Assembly (NCBI RefSeq): GCF_024171645.1
Contig: NZ_JALKAC010000002.1
Coordinates: 372,001-436,000, forward strand
Reading direction: 5' to 3'
From: Flavobacterium sp. HSC-32F16
Lineage (GTDB): Bacteria > Bacteroidota > Bacteroidia > Flavobacteriales > Flavobacteriaceae
DNA length: 64,000 nt
Made by a program: the position numbers and the translations under genes. The notes beneath the pieces are model-generated. The model searched no databases and was not told the DNA's origin. It saw only the letters and a program-made list of their open reading frames with translations. Below, one piece after another: positions 57,128 through 64,000 of this stretch. The stretch's first letter is position 1. The number at the start of each line of letters is the position of its first letter.

Positions 57128-57784
57128 TTAGTTTTTCAAGTCTTTAATTACTTTAAAAGCAACGTCAACCTGATCTTCACCAACTAAAATGGTAAATTCG
57201 TTTGAAGTAGAAATTACTTCATTAATGATGATTCCTTCCCAGGCTAAACGCTGGAAAATGAAGTAATAAATACCAGGAACAACAATATTTTCTTTTGGTA
57301 ATTTTACAGTAATCGAAGCCAGATTATCTAATTTCTGAATTAGTTTTTCTCTCATAAAGTGTTTTTCAACTAAATGATTTACGCTGCTGCTAACCACGAT
57401 ATTAGTTTCGTTTACACCACGGGATGAGGTGTAGAAAATATCAGATAATGCATTGATATCAGAAATTAAATCAGCTTGTTTGTTTAAAACAGTTTCAGAA
57501 GCTGCAAAAGTATAATCCGTCAATTCGGATCTTACTGTAATCTCACCAATATTTTTAATTACTTTATTGATTTTGTGATTCAATTTAAAATCTAATTCTT
57601 CAGTAAGCCTTTTTAAAGACATTACAACTGCACCTTGTTTTACCTCTTTACCAAACTCACTTTCCAACTCAGTCATAATGTTCCGAGAAAGAGAAGTTAA
57701 GTTAATAATTCCCAGCGATAAAGCGTTTAACAGAAATGGTTTCGTTTTGATGTAATTTTCGACGATTGAAGAAACAGTTTTCAT
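57128..57784 (-). CDS. ACT-like domain protein (aspartokinase regulatory-region type)
   Basis: The 218 residues look soluble. The N-terminal 70 residues are helical (SIVENYIKTKPFLLNALSLGII). The rest resembles two ACT-like folds, one around GEITVRSELTDYTFAAS and one around LASITVKLPKENIVVPGIYYFIFQRLAWEGI. The latter pattern and the end FTILVGEDQVDVAFKVI recall the amino-acid-sensing part of aspartate kinases, but there is no kinase domain. A regulatory role is inferred; the ligand is unknown. A TATCTTTG element (complement of 57852-57859) lies upstream. Confidence 0.6.
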   Translation of the reverse strand: MKTVSSIVENYIKTKPFLLNALSLGIINLTSLSRNIMTELESEFGKEVKQGAVVMSLKRLTEELDFKLNHKINKVIKNIGEITVRSELTDYTFAASETVLNKQADLISDINALSDIFYTSSRGVNETNIVVSSSVNHLVEKHFMREKLIQKLDNLASITVKLPKENIVVPGIYYFIFQRLAWEGIIINEVISTSNEFTILVGEDQVDVAFKVIKDLKN

Positions 57785-57903
57785 AATTTTTTTCTTTTTT
57801 TTTTGTAACTTAATTGGGTTGGTTTAGTTAATTTGATGTTATAAATCTCTGCAAAGATAAATAAAAAAACAATTTGTTACAATTATAACAATAAAAAATT
57901 ATG

Positions 57904-58275
57904 TTAAAAGTGATAAAAAGCATCGGTAAGATGTTCAATTGCAAATGATTCCCTGTTTTTATGGATAGCAATGATGTCAAAACGAACATTTAAGTCTTCT
58001 TTAAAATCCTTTTCCCTATAGTTTATGTAGGCATTTACTGCCTTAATAAGCAGTTGTATTTTTTTTGGCTTCACAAAATCCTGCGGAGAACCAAAATCTA
58101 AACTTGATCTTGTTTTGACTTCTACGATTGCCAGAATATTATCTTTTTTAGAGATAATATCTATTTCGGCTTTTTGAAAAACCCAATTTCGATCCAGAAT
58201 TTCATAACCATTTTGTTCAAGATATTCTACAGCAAGTTCTTCTCCTTTTTTTCCTAGTTCATTGTGTTCGGCCAT
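57904..58275 (-). CDS. yraN: YraN family (UPF0102) nuclease-fold protein
   Basis: This is a 123-residue protein when started at MAEHNELGKKGEELA. The frame runs 21 codons further upstream to 58338, but that part overlaps the palindrome at 58321-58376 and reads unlike the family. Conserved parts are GEELAVEYLEQNGYEILDRNW, ELDIIS-like AEIDIISKKDNILAIVEVKTRS (Asp and Glu-x-Lys of a restriction-like nuclease core) and VRFDIIAI. The function is not firmly known; Holliday-junction-resolvase-like activity is suggested for the fold. Confidence 0.9.
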   Translation of the reverse strand: MAEHNELGKKGEELAVEYLEQNGYEILDRNWVFQKAEIDIISKKDNILAIVEVKTRSSLDFGSPQDFVKPKKIQLLIKAVNAYINYREKDFKEDLNVRFDIIAIHKNRESFAIEHLTDAFYHF

Positions 58276-58320
58276 ATTTTTTTGTTTCAGGTTTTGAATT
58301 TTTGATGAAATTTTTTGCAT

Positions 58321-58376
58321 GCAAAGACGCGAAGTCACAAAGTAAAATTTAAACTTTGCGACTTCGCGTCTTTGCG
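58321..58376. repeat. intergenic inverted repeat
   Basis: GCAAAGACGCGAAGTCACAA and CTTTGCGACTTCGCGTCTTT flank a 10-base AT-rich loop with slight asymmetry. It is a strong long hairpin and belongs with the dispersed palindromes in this genome. Confidence 0.8.
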
Positions 58377-58420
58377 AGATTTTATAATGTGGTATTTTTT
58401 TCTGGACTTAAGAAATAATG

Positions 58421-59425
58421 TTATTTCTGAAAAGTAACCGTGCTTCCGGATGCATTTACATCAATAGAAATTGTGCTTCCCATAATTAAAGCACGATTGT
58501 CCTGAATATGTCCAGCCGGGAAATTGAAAATTACCGGAATGTTGTATTTTTTGGTAACATCGTCAATGATCTCTAATGCATTTTTGCCCCAAGGCACTTC
58601 ATTATCTTTCATTTTGGTCATACCTCCAATCATAATTCCTTTTAAGTTCTCAATACATCCGTTACGTCTTAAATTCATCATCATACGATCGATATGATAC
58701 AGATATTCATCCAAATCTTCAATAAACAAAATCTTGTCTTTACAATCAATTGCTGATGGAGAACCCAATAAACTATATAAAATAGAAAGATTACCGCCTA
58801 CTATTTCGCCGGTTCCCTGACCAAATCGGTTCATTGGATGAGGAGGAATTGAATAAGATAATGGTTCTCCAAACAAACTCGATTTCATTGAACTAATGGC
58901 TGCAGGAGTTGCACGCGGAATTGTAACCGGCATAACACCATGAATGGATTTATAGCCCATTGTGTTTAAATGATTGTGCAGAACGGTAACATCACTAAAA
59001 CCAATAACCCATTTTGGATGTTGTTTGAATTTTGTAAAATCCAATAAATCTAACATTCTAACGGTCCCATAACCACCGCGAACGCACCAAATCGCTTTTA
59101 TATTGGGATTATCTAACTGCTTTTGGAAATCAGCTGCACGCTGCTCGTCTGTTCCTGCTAATTGGTGATAATCTAATCCTATTGAGCTTCCAATTACCGC
59201 TTCTATGCCCCAGCTTTTCAGCAAGTCTATGGTTGGTTTTAAATTGTCATCAATATTTTTTCTGGCTGTTGCCACAAGAGCAACAGTATCTCCTTTTTGT
59301 AAATAAGGTGGTGTTATCATGATTTGTTGAGATTGACAGGTGAATGATTGGAAAGCAAAAATAAGAAATGCCAGTTTACAAATTGTAAAGTGTTTCTTTA
59401 TGTCTTGTAATGGTTGTAGTTTCAT
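58421..59425 (-). CDS. LD-carboxypeptidase (peptidase S66)
   Basis: This is an L,D-carboxypeptidase that trims murein tetrapeptides. The 334 residues begin with a possible signal or anchor (KLAFLIFAFQSFTCQSQQ); a second ATG at residue 36 (MITPPYLQKGD) would give the usual cytosolic form. S66 motifs are ALVATARK, WCVRGGYGTVRMLD and GFSDVTVLHNHL with the catalytic Ser. GEIVGGNLSILYSLLGSP and the late GHIQDNRALIMG with the catalytic His follow. Confidence 0.9.
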   Translation of the reverse strand: MKLQPLQDIKKHFTICKLAFLIFAFQSFTCQSQQIMITPPYLQKGDTVALVATARKNIDDNLKPTIDLLKSWGIEAVIGSSIGLDYHQLAGTDEQRAADFQKQLDNPNIKAIWCVRGGYGTVRMLDLLDFTKFKQHPKWVIGFSDVTVLHNHLNTMGYKSIHGVMPVTIPRATPAAISSMKSSLFGEPLSYSIPPHPMNRFGQGTGEIVGGNLSILYSLLGSPSAIDCKDKILFIEDLDEYLYHIDRMMMNLRRNGCIENLKGIMIGGMTKMKDNEVPWGKNALEIIDDVTKKYNIPVIFNFPAGHIQDNRALIMGSTISIDVNASGSTVTFQK

Positions 59426-59461
59426 AGTTCCTTTTCCTTAAATTGTAATTTTATTAAATAG

Positions 59462-60538
59462 TTAACCTTTATATTTTCTTTTTAGTTCATCTAAGATAAG
59501 CATTAAGCCTTTATCTGCTTCCTCAGATTGTATATTTGCAAAAATGATAAAACCTTTGTCGACAGCTTTACAAATATACACTTTGGTTAAAAAAGTTCCC
59601 GGATTTCCATAATGAAAAGAGTATTGTAAATCCGTTTTTTTATCTGTTTCAGAATACCATCCAAACGAAAATTCAGGTAAACCATTGTGCATCATATCAA
59701 ATTCCGAAGCCGAAAATACTTTTGATTTTCCTAATAAGCCTTGCAAATGCAGTTGTGTGAATTTACAATAATCAGGCAGGCTTACATTTATGTTTCCTGC
59801 AGATGAAAGCCAGTTTAATTTATAATTTAAAGCTGGTTTTTCAGGTTTCAAATCTTCATCATGTCCCCAAGGCTGGTTAATGTTCATTACATTGGGTTGT
59901 CCAAAACCAAAATCAATGTTTAAATTTTGACCCAATTCTTTTACTAGTGTTTCATAACTTTTGCCCGTTGCTTTTTCAAGCATAAGCCCAGCGGCAACAT
60001 AACTGGGGTTTGACCAATATATATCCTGCTTTTCAGAAATTACTTTATTCTGTTTAAAAAACCACGCAATAAATTCATAACGTTGCTGCTGCTCATTTCC
60101 TTTAATTTCTTTTTGAGTTGGAGTTTCATTTCCATAAGACCAAGTTGGAATATGGGCTCTAAAAGTTATAAAATCTTTTAAAGTAAAATTAAACGCAGCA
60201 GGATTGCTCTTTGCTTTCAATTCAGGATATAAGTCGAAAAACTTAGTATCCCAATTTATCTTTCCCTCTTTAACCAAAATAGCAGCGATATAACTTGTTA
60301 CTGTTTTGGTAATAGAACCCAAACGGAATTTATCTGATAAATCAGCTTTTAAATCAGTTCCAATTCTCTTATTTCCCAAAGCGTTTATTTCTAAAATAGA
60401 ATCAGAAGTAACTACTGCATAAGCAACTTCGGGGATGTTGTATTTTATTCGAATACTGTCAACAAATCTGATGTTATTTTGAGAATAAGCTAAGTTAAAG
60501 AATAAAGAAAGCAATAAGAACAAATAGTTTTTTTTCAT
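59462..60538 (-). CDS. serine hydrolase, class C beta-lactamase fold
   Basis: This 359-residue protein starts at the ATG beginning a signal peptide (MKKNYLFLLLSLFFNLAYSQ); the longer frame uses TTG five codons earlier. Penicillin-binding-like motifs are SITK in LGSITKTVTSY near residue 80, YSN-like YWSNPSY near 180, and a late HYGNPGTF in place of KTG. It is probably periplasmic. Neighbours on the same strand are the S66 peptidase (36 bases downstream) and YraN, which hints at a cell-wall or peptide-processing cluster. Confidence 0.85.
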   Translation of the reverse strand: MKKNYLFLLLSLFFNLAYSQNNIRFVDSIRIKYNIPEVAYAVVTSDSILEINALGNKRIGTDLKADLSDKFRLGSITKTVTSYIAAILVKEGKINWDTKFFDLYPELKAKSNPAAFNFTLKDFITFRAHIPTWSYGNETPTQKEIKGNEQQQRYEFIAWFFKQNKVISEKQDIYWSNPSYVAAGLMLEKATGKSYETLVKELGQNLNIDFGFGQPNVMNINQPWGHDEDLKPEKPALNYKLNWLSSAGNINVSLPDYCKFTQLHLQGLLGKSKVFSASEFDMMHNGLPEFSFGWYSETDKKTDLQYSFHYGNPGTFLTKVYICKAVDKGFIIFANIQSEEADKGLMLILDELKRKYKG

Positions 60539-60674
60539 TTTTTGAAGAGACAAATTGAGTCAGCAAGTTACACGACAAATTGAAAATAAAAAAGCAATTC
60601 GGAAATAAAATATTTAGAAAATTCTTACAAATGTATAAAATTTTATAAATTGGCTTTTTTAATTCATTAAGCAT

Positions 60675-61766
60675 ATGCGCCTTATTTTTACTTTCTATTT
60701 GATTTTTTTCGGCATATTTAGTTCAAATGCACAATCTAAAAAATATGTTATTCATACCGCAGCATTTTACAATTTCGAAAATCTCTTTGATATTTATGAT
60801 GATGCAAGCACAAATGATGACGAATGGACCCCAACCGGAGCTCAGCATTGGACAAAAGAAAAATACGAACAAAAACTTAAAAATCTTTCAAGGGTAATTT
60901 CAGAAATTGGAAAACCGGAAAATTCAAATGCACCTACATTAATAGGCTGTTCTGAAGTTGAAAATCGCGGTGTACTCGAAGATTTAATAAAACAAGAAAA
61001 AATAGCCGATTACGATTACGGAATTATTCATTTTGACTCACCTGACCAACGCGGTATTGATGTAGCACTTTTATATCAACAAAAATATTTCAGGCCGACT
61101 TCATATTCTAATATTCCATTACTGATTTTCAAAAACAAACCCATTCTTCAGGAAAACAATAATGAAGATTTAGGTGATGTTGAAATCAAAAACGTCGCTA
61201 AAAACCGGGTTTTTACCAGAGACCAGCTTTTAATTACGGGATTTCTTGAGAATGAAGAAATCCATATTATTGTTAATCACTGGCCTTCGAGATCTGGAGG
61301 AGAAAAAGCAAGCAGTCCGTTTCGTGAAGCAGCAGGAAGATTAAACCGAAAAATAATAGATTCTTTACAGCAGATAAATCCAATGGCAAAAGTTATAACT
61401 ATGGGAGATTTAAATGACGGACCTTTTAATAAAAGTGTAAAAATAGAATTAGGAGCAAAAGCAAAAAAAGCTGATGTTCCAGAGTTTGGTGTTTACAATC
61501 CCTTTGAAGAAATGGCAGAAAGAGGATTGGGGACTCTCGCTTTTCGTGATTCCTGGGATATATTTGATCAAATTATCATGACAAAATCTTGGGTTGAACC
61601 TGATTTTTCAACTTTTAAGTTTTGGAAAGCAGGTATTTTCAATAAACCGTATTTAATTCAAACTTCGGGTAAATATAAAGGATATCCGTTGCGTAATACA
61701 TTAACAGAAGCAGGTTTCAGCGATCATTTTCCGGTTTATATTTACCTCATACGAGAAATAAAATAG
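60675..61766 (+). CDS. secreted endonuclease/exonuclease/phosphatase-fold protein
   Basis: This 363-residue protein has a signal peptide ending at GIFSSNAQ. The fold's catalytic motifs are present: TAAFYNFENLFD at the start, CSEVENRGV with the metal-binding Glu, DQRGIDVALLY, NHWPSRSGGE with His and Asn, MGDLNDGPF with the Asp-x-Asn pair, and SDHFPVY at the end. It is likely a secreted phosphodiesterase or nuclease. In other flavobacteria related proteins occur with a TonB-dependent receptor and DUF5689 lipoprotein; here such a pair lies at 12972-17159, far away. Confidence 0.9.
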   Translation: MRLIFTFYLIFFGIFSSNAQSKKYVIHTAAFYNFENLFDIYDDASTNDDEWTPTGAQHWTKEKYEQKLKNLSRVISEIGKPENSNAPTLIGCSEVENRGVLEDLIKQEKIADYDYGIIHFDSPDQRGIDVALLYQQKYFRPTSYSNIPLLIFKNKPILQENNNEDLGDVEIKNVAKNRVFTRDQLLITGFLENEEIHIIVNHWPSRSGGEKASSPFREAAGRLNRKIIDSLQQINPMAKVITMGDLNDGPFNKSVKIELGAKAKKADVPEFGVYNPFEEMAERGLGTLAFRDSWDIFDQIIMTKSWVEPDFSTFKFWKAGIFNKPYLIQTSGKYKGYPLRNTLTEAGFSDHFPVYIYLIREIK

Positions 61767-61852
61767 ATCCCGGTTTTCAGTCTGAATACGGAGACTGCGA
61801 CTGTAAACTGAATACTTTTCATTACCTTAGCTTTTCATAAATTCTGAAAAAA

Positions 61853-62392
61853 ATGGCTATAGCAAAACCGTTCAATCTAACCAAATGGATTGAAGAAAAC
61901 CGACAATTACTAAAACCACCAGTTGGAAATAAAAATCTATATATTGATTCCGGTGATTATATTGTAATGATTGTTGCCGGACCAAACGCACGAAAAGATT
62001 ATCATTATAACGAAACCGAAGAACTTTTTTATCAATTAGAAGGAAGCATTAAAGTGGTAATTCAGGAAGATGGCCAACGCAAAGAAATGGAATTAAATGC
62101 CGGCGATATGTATTTGCATCCTGCAAAAGTACCGCATTCTCCTGTTCGTTCAGAAGGTTCAATAGGATTGGTGATAGAGCGTAAACGTGCAGGACTTGGA
62201 TATACTGACGGTTTACTTTGGCATTGCGACAACTGTAATCACAAATTATACGAAGTGTTTTTTGAATTACATAATATCGAAAAAGACTTTCTTCCTCATT
62301 TCGAACATTTCTACAATTCAGAAGAATTAAGAACTTGCGATAATTGCGGCACCGTAATGGAAACTGATCCTAGATTTACGGCCAAGAAATAA
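61853..62392 (+). CDS. nbaC: 3-hydroxyanthranilate 3,4-dioxygenase
   Basis: This iron enzyme opens the ring of 3-hydroxyanthranilate in tryptophan breakdown and de novo NAD synthesis through the kynurenine route. The 179 residues form one cupin domain. The iron ligands His51, Glu57 and His95, and substrate-binding Arg47 and Arg99, all fall at the positions known from the bacterial enzyme. A second rubredoxin-like iron site is given by Cys125, Cys128, Cys162 and Cys165. No other kynurenine-pathway genes are in this window. Confidence 0.95.
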   Translation: MAIAKPFNLTKWIEENRQLLKPPVGNKNLYIDSGDYIVMIVAGPNARKDYHYNETEELFYQLEGSIKVVIQEDGQRKEMELNAGDMYLHPAKVPHSPVRSEGSIGLVIERKRAGLGYTDGLLWHCDNCNHKLYEVFFELHNIEKDFLPHFEHFYNSEELRTCDNCGTVMETDPRFTAKK

Positions 62393-62418
62393 TAGTATTG
62401 ATCTCGAGTACGAGTAGT

Positions 62419-62458
62419 AAACCCGACAGGTTTTTAAAACTTGTCGGGTTTATTTTTA
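62419..62458 (+). terminator. Rho-independent terminator
   Basis: AAACCCGACAGGTTTT and AAAACTTGTCGGGTTT form a long stem with one mismatch, followed by ATTTTTA. It ends the dioxygenase gene. Confidence 0.85.
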
Positions 62459-62529
62459 TGTTAAAGAAAATTGAGTATGTCATTTTTGATATATATTTGC
62501 ATCAAATATGATATTAAAAACAATCAATT

Positions 62530-62841
62530 ATGATACAGGAAATAATTGCATATAAGAATATAGTAGATAATATTGAATCTTTAATGGATAAATCTCCGTA
62601 TAAAAAAAACTATATTATTGAAAAAGTGGGTATTCCAAGCCCAACATTTTATCGAAAATTGAAAACCCAATCATTTACTCCGGATGAAGTATTGTCTATT
62701 GTAAAAATACTTTCGCCGGAAGAAGATTTTAAAATACGATTAAAGGCAGAAATAGAAAATGCAAAACGTGAATATGAAGAAGGAAATTTTATGACTCATG
62801 AGGAAATGTTACTTGAATTAAAAAAGAAAAACATAATTTAA
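62530..62841 (+). CDS. antitoxin-like HTH protein
   Basis: This is a 103-residue protein with a compact helix-turn-helix-like part (about 25-60: YIIEKVGIPSPTFYRKLK, then FTPDEVLSIVKIL). The C-terminal helix is charged and ends in FMTHEEMLLELKKKN, a pattern typical of type II antitoxins that wrap a RelE/ParE toxin. The truncated toxin-like frame on the opposite strand begins right at its stop codon. The pairing is inferred from these features. Confidence 0.6.
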   Translation: MIQEIIAYKNIVDNIESLMDKSPYKKNYIIEKVGIPSPTFYRKLKTQSFTPDEVLSIVKILSPEEDFKIRLKAEIENAKREYEEGNFMTHEEMLLELKKKNII

Positions 62842-63014
62842 AAGTTTAAGGTTTTCAAGGGTTTTTGACGATTGTCGTAAAATTCTATTAAATTAATAAT
62901 ATGTAAAACCTCAGTTACAAATTTTTGTGCAATTTCATTATTTCGAAATTGTTTTAGATAATTCCTTGTTGTATAAAACGTATAAGTTGCTCTTGAAGAC
63001 CAAACAATTTTCAT
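62838..63014 (-). pseudogene. truncated RelE/ParE-like toxin, inverted relative to antitoxin
   Basis: Starting at the ATG for MKIVWSSRATYTFYTTRNYL, the frame gives 58 residues. The beginning (IVWSSRA) and EIAQKFVTEVLHIINLIE match the helical half of RelE/ParE toxins. The C-terminal beta-sheet half with the usual catalytic or binding residues is missing; the family is normally about 90-100 residues. It faces the antitoxin-like gene, and their stop codons overlap, whereas toxins usually follow the antitoxin on the same strand. It is probably an inactive, rearranged remnant. Confidence 0.5.
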
Positions 63015-63068
63015 TAATAAAAATTTATCGGCCAATATATAAAAATAAACCTACAAATAGTTGAATTT

Positions 63069-64000
63069 TTACAACTCAAATTTTTTCCCCTGTTCAGGAT
63101 AAAGGATCTTCAACCCCAAATCATTTTGATTTTTTAACTGCTCCTTGATTTTGGCAATACTTTTAGCAGGAGGTTTTAAATGCGTAATAATAATTTTAAA
63201 ATTATTTAGGGAACCTTTCCCTGCTATTTCTTCTAAAATATGAAGCTCAGTCATTAAGTGATTTGGAGTTAAATGTCCAAATAAAAATTTATCCGGCTGT
63301 TCATTTGGGAATGAAACCTCAATAAAAATTCCTTTCAATTGTTTACTTTGAACCAAAGGCGAAACAGCAGTCCATAAAGCTTTTAGTTTATCGCTTTTTT
63401 CAACAGAATCAGGTCCTGTATCACCTAAATATAAAGCATAGTCATTGTCATTTTTGATTAAAAAAGCAGTGCTTTCAAAAGGATTCACGTGGCTTAAAGG
63501 AAAAGCCTTAACTGACATAGTTGTATTTGAAATCGGTGTTTCTTCACCTAAATTCAAAGTTTGAAAATGATATTTTTTCAAAGGAAATCCAGGGCCTTTA
63601 TCTCCAAAATTTGCCCAAGTCTGATCATTAAAATAATGATTTTCAATCATTTCCATACATTTTTGAGTCGCATAAACGGTTTTAGAAGAATCGGCTGGAG
63701 AATTGATAATTAATCCCGAAACATGATCTAAATGCGCATGGGAAATCAGATATCCTTTTATATATTTTTTTAAAACCTCGCTGGTCGAAACTTTAAAAAC
63801 TTTGTTTTCAATGGCTTTTTCAATTCCGGTATTTATAGTTCCCGCATCCAAGCAGATAAAATCTTTTGAGTTAGAAGGCGCTAATAAATAAGCCGAAAGA
63901 TTTTTTTCATCAATTCCGCCTTTTATTCCAAGAGGCACAACCTGAAAAGAAGATTTTTGTTCTTTTTGAGAAAAAGCATTAAAAGAAATCAATACAAAAC
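63069..64000 (-). CDS. class II 3',5'-cyclic-nucleotide phosphodiesterase-like protein (5' end outside window)
   Basis: This is an MBL-fold metallo-hydrolase. The gene runs off the right edge: the visible N-terminus (ISFNAFSQKEQ) is the end of a signal peptide with a Q after the cut site, so the protein is secreted. About 307 residues are seen. The metal motif is SHAHLDHVSG (HxHxDH), with LSHVNPFESTAFLI, LYLGDTGPDSVE and IIITHLKPP giving further ligands. The class II PDE features are EVSFPNEQPDKFLFGHLTPNHL. Those enzymes cut cAMP or cGMP; the substrate here is not proven. Confidence 0.85.
   Translation of the reverse strand, partial: FVLISFNAFSQKEQKSSFQVVPLGIKGGIDEKNLSAYLLAPSNSKDFICLDAGTINTGIEKAIENKVFKVSTSEVLKKYIKGYLISHAHLDHVSGLIINSPADSSKTVYATQKCMEMIENHYFNDQTWANFGDKGPGFPLKKYHFQTLNLGEETPISNTTMSVKAFPLSHVNPFESTAFLIKNDNDYALYLGDTGPDSVEKSDKLKALWTAVSPLVQSKQLKGIFIEVSFPNEQPDKFLFGHLTPNHLMTELHILEEIAGKGSLNNFKIIITHLKPPAKSIAKIKEQLKNQNDLGLKILYPEQGKKFEL

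Noticed and set aside
58276..58338. Longer N-terminus of YraN
   Set aside because: The extra codons overlap the intergenic palindrome and do not resemble the family; the ATG at 58275 gives the usual start.

Overview
The window looks like the chromosome of a Flavobacterium or close relative (Bacteroidota, Flavobacteriaceae). The DNA is AT-rich. It carries SusC/SusD-type outer-membrane machinery, a GH97 glucosidase, a type IX secretion sorting domain, and family markers such as DUF3078, DUF2480, DUF5683 and DUF5689. Several genes are preceded by the Bacteroidota -7 promoter motif TAnnTTTG. No rRNA, CRISPR array, prophage or insertion sequence was seen; the RNA genes found are two tandem tRNA-Asn.

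Layout. 1-3.2 kb: the C-terminal part of a very AT-rich STAND/NACHT-like protein, probably the edge of a defence or accessory island. 3.2-7.3 kb: an XRE regulator, a secreted protein, a cytochrome-b-like membrane protein, two tRNA-Asn and the site-2 protease RseP. 7.3-8.9 kb: a decayed cassette of double-glycine leader peptides, small membrane proteins and the tail of an ABC exporter. This is the most unusual stretch of the window. 8.9-18.2 kb: an old yellow enzyme, a Gfo/Idh/MocA oxidoreductase, an MFS transporter, a TonB-dependent receptor with its DUF5689 lipoprotein, and a secreted protein. 18.3-19.5 kb: hflX.

19.7-30.6 kb: the SUF iron-sulfur assembly region on the minus strand, in the order sufA, sufB, FMN-reductase-like gene, sufC, sufD, then (after an opposing serine hydrolase) sufS, lipoprotein, sufE, GxxExxY gene, DUF59, DUF2480 and DUF3078. 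The GxxExxY gene is bracketed by two copies of an inverted repeat, which suggests a later insertion.

31-43.2 kb: a coiled-coil membrane protein, an MBL-fold hydrolase, an orphan type IX sorting-domain remnant, a subtilisin-like lipoprotein, an M1 aminopeptidase, an L-threonine dehydrogenase, a lipoprotein translationally coupled to mfd, and a DUF5683 protein. 43.2-56.7 kb: a starch/maltodextrin utilization locus (ECF sigma, FecR anti-sigma, STN-containing SusC, SusD, SusE, GH13 amylase, GH97 glucosidase) on the minus strand. The STN domain with FecI/FecR indicates cell-surface signalling through the transporter. It is followed by an IPT/TIG lipoprotein.

57-64 kb: an ACT-like protein, YraN, an S66 LD-carboxypeptidase, a serine hydrolase, a secreted endonuclease/exonuclease/phosphatase-fold protein, 3-hydroxyanthranilate dioxygenase, an antitoxin-like gene facing a truncated RelE/ParE-like toxin, and a class II cyclic-nucleotide phosphodiesterase-like protein cut by the window end. 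Long imperfect palindromes built on motifs such as GCCACAGATT/AATCTGTGGC fill many intergenic gaps.
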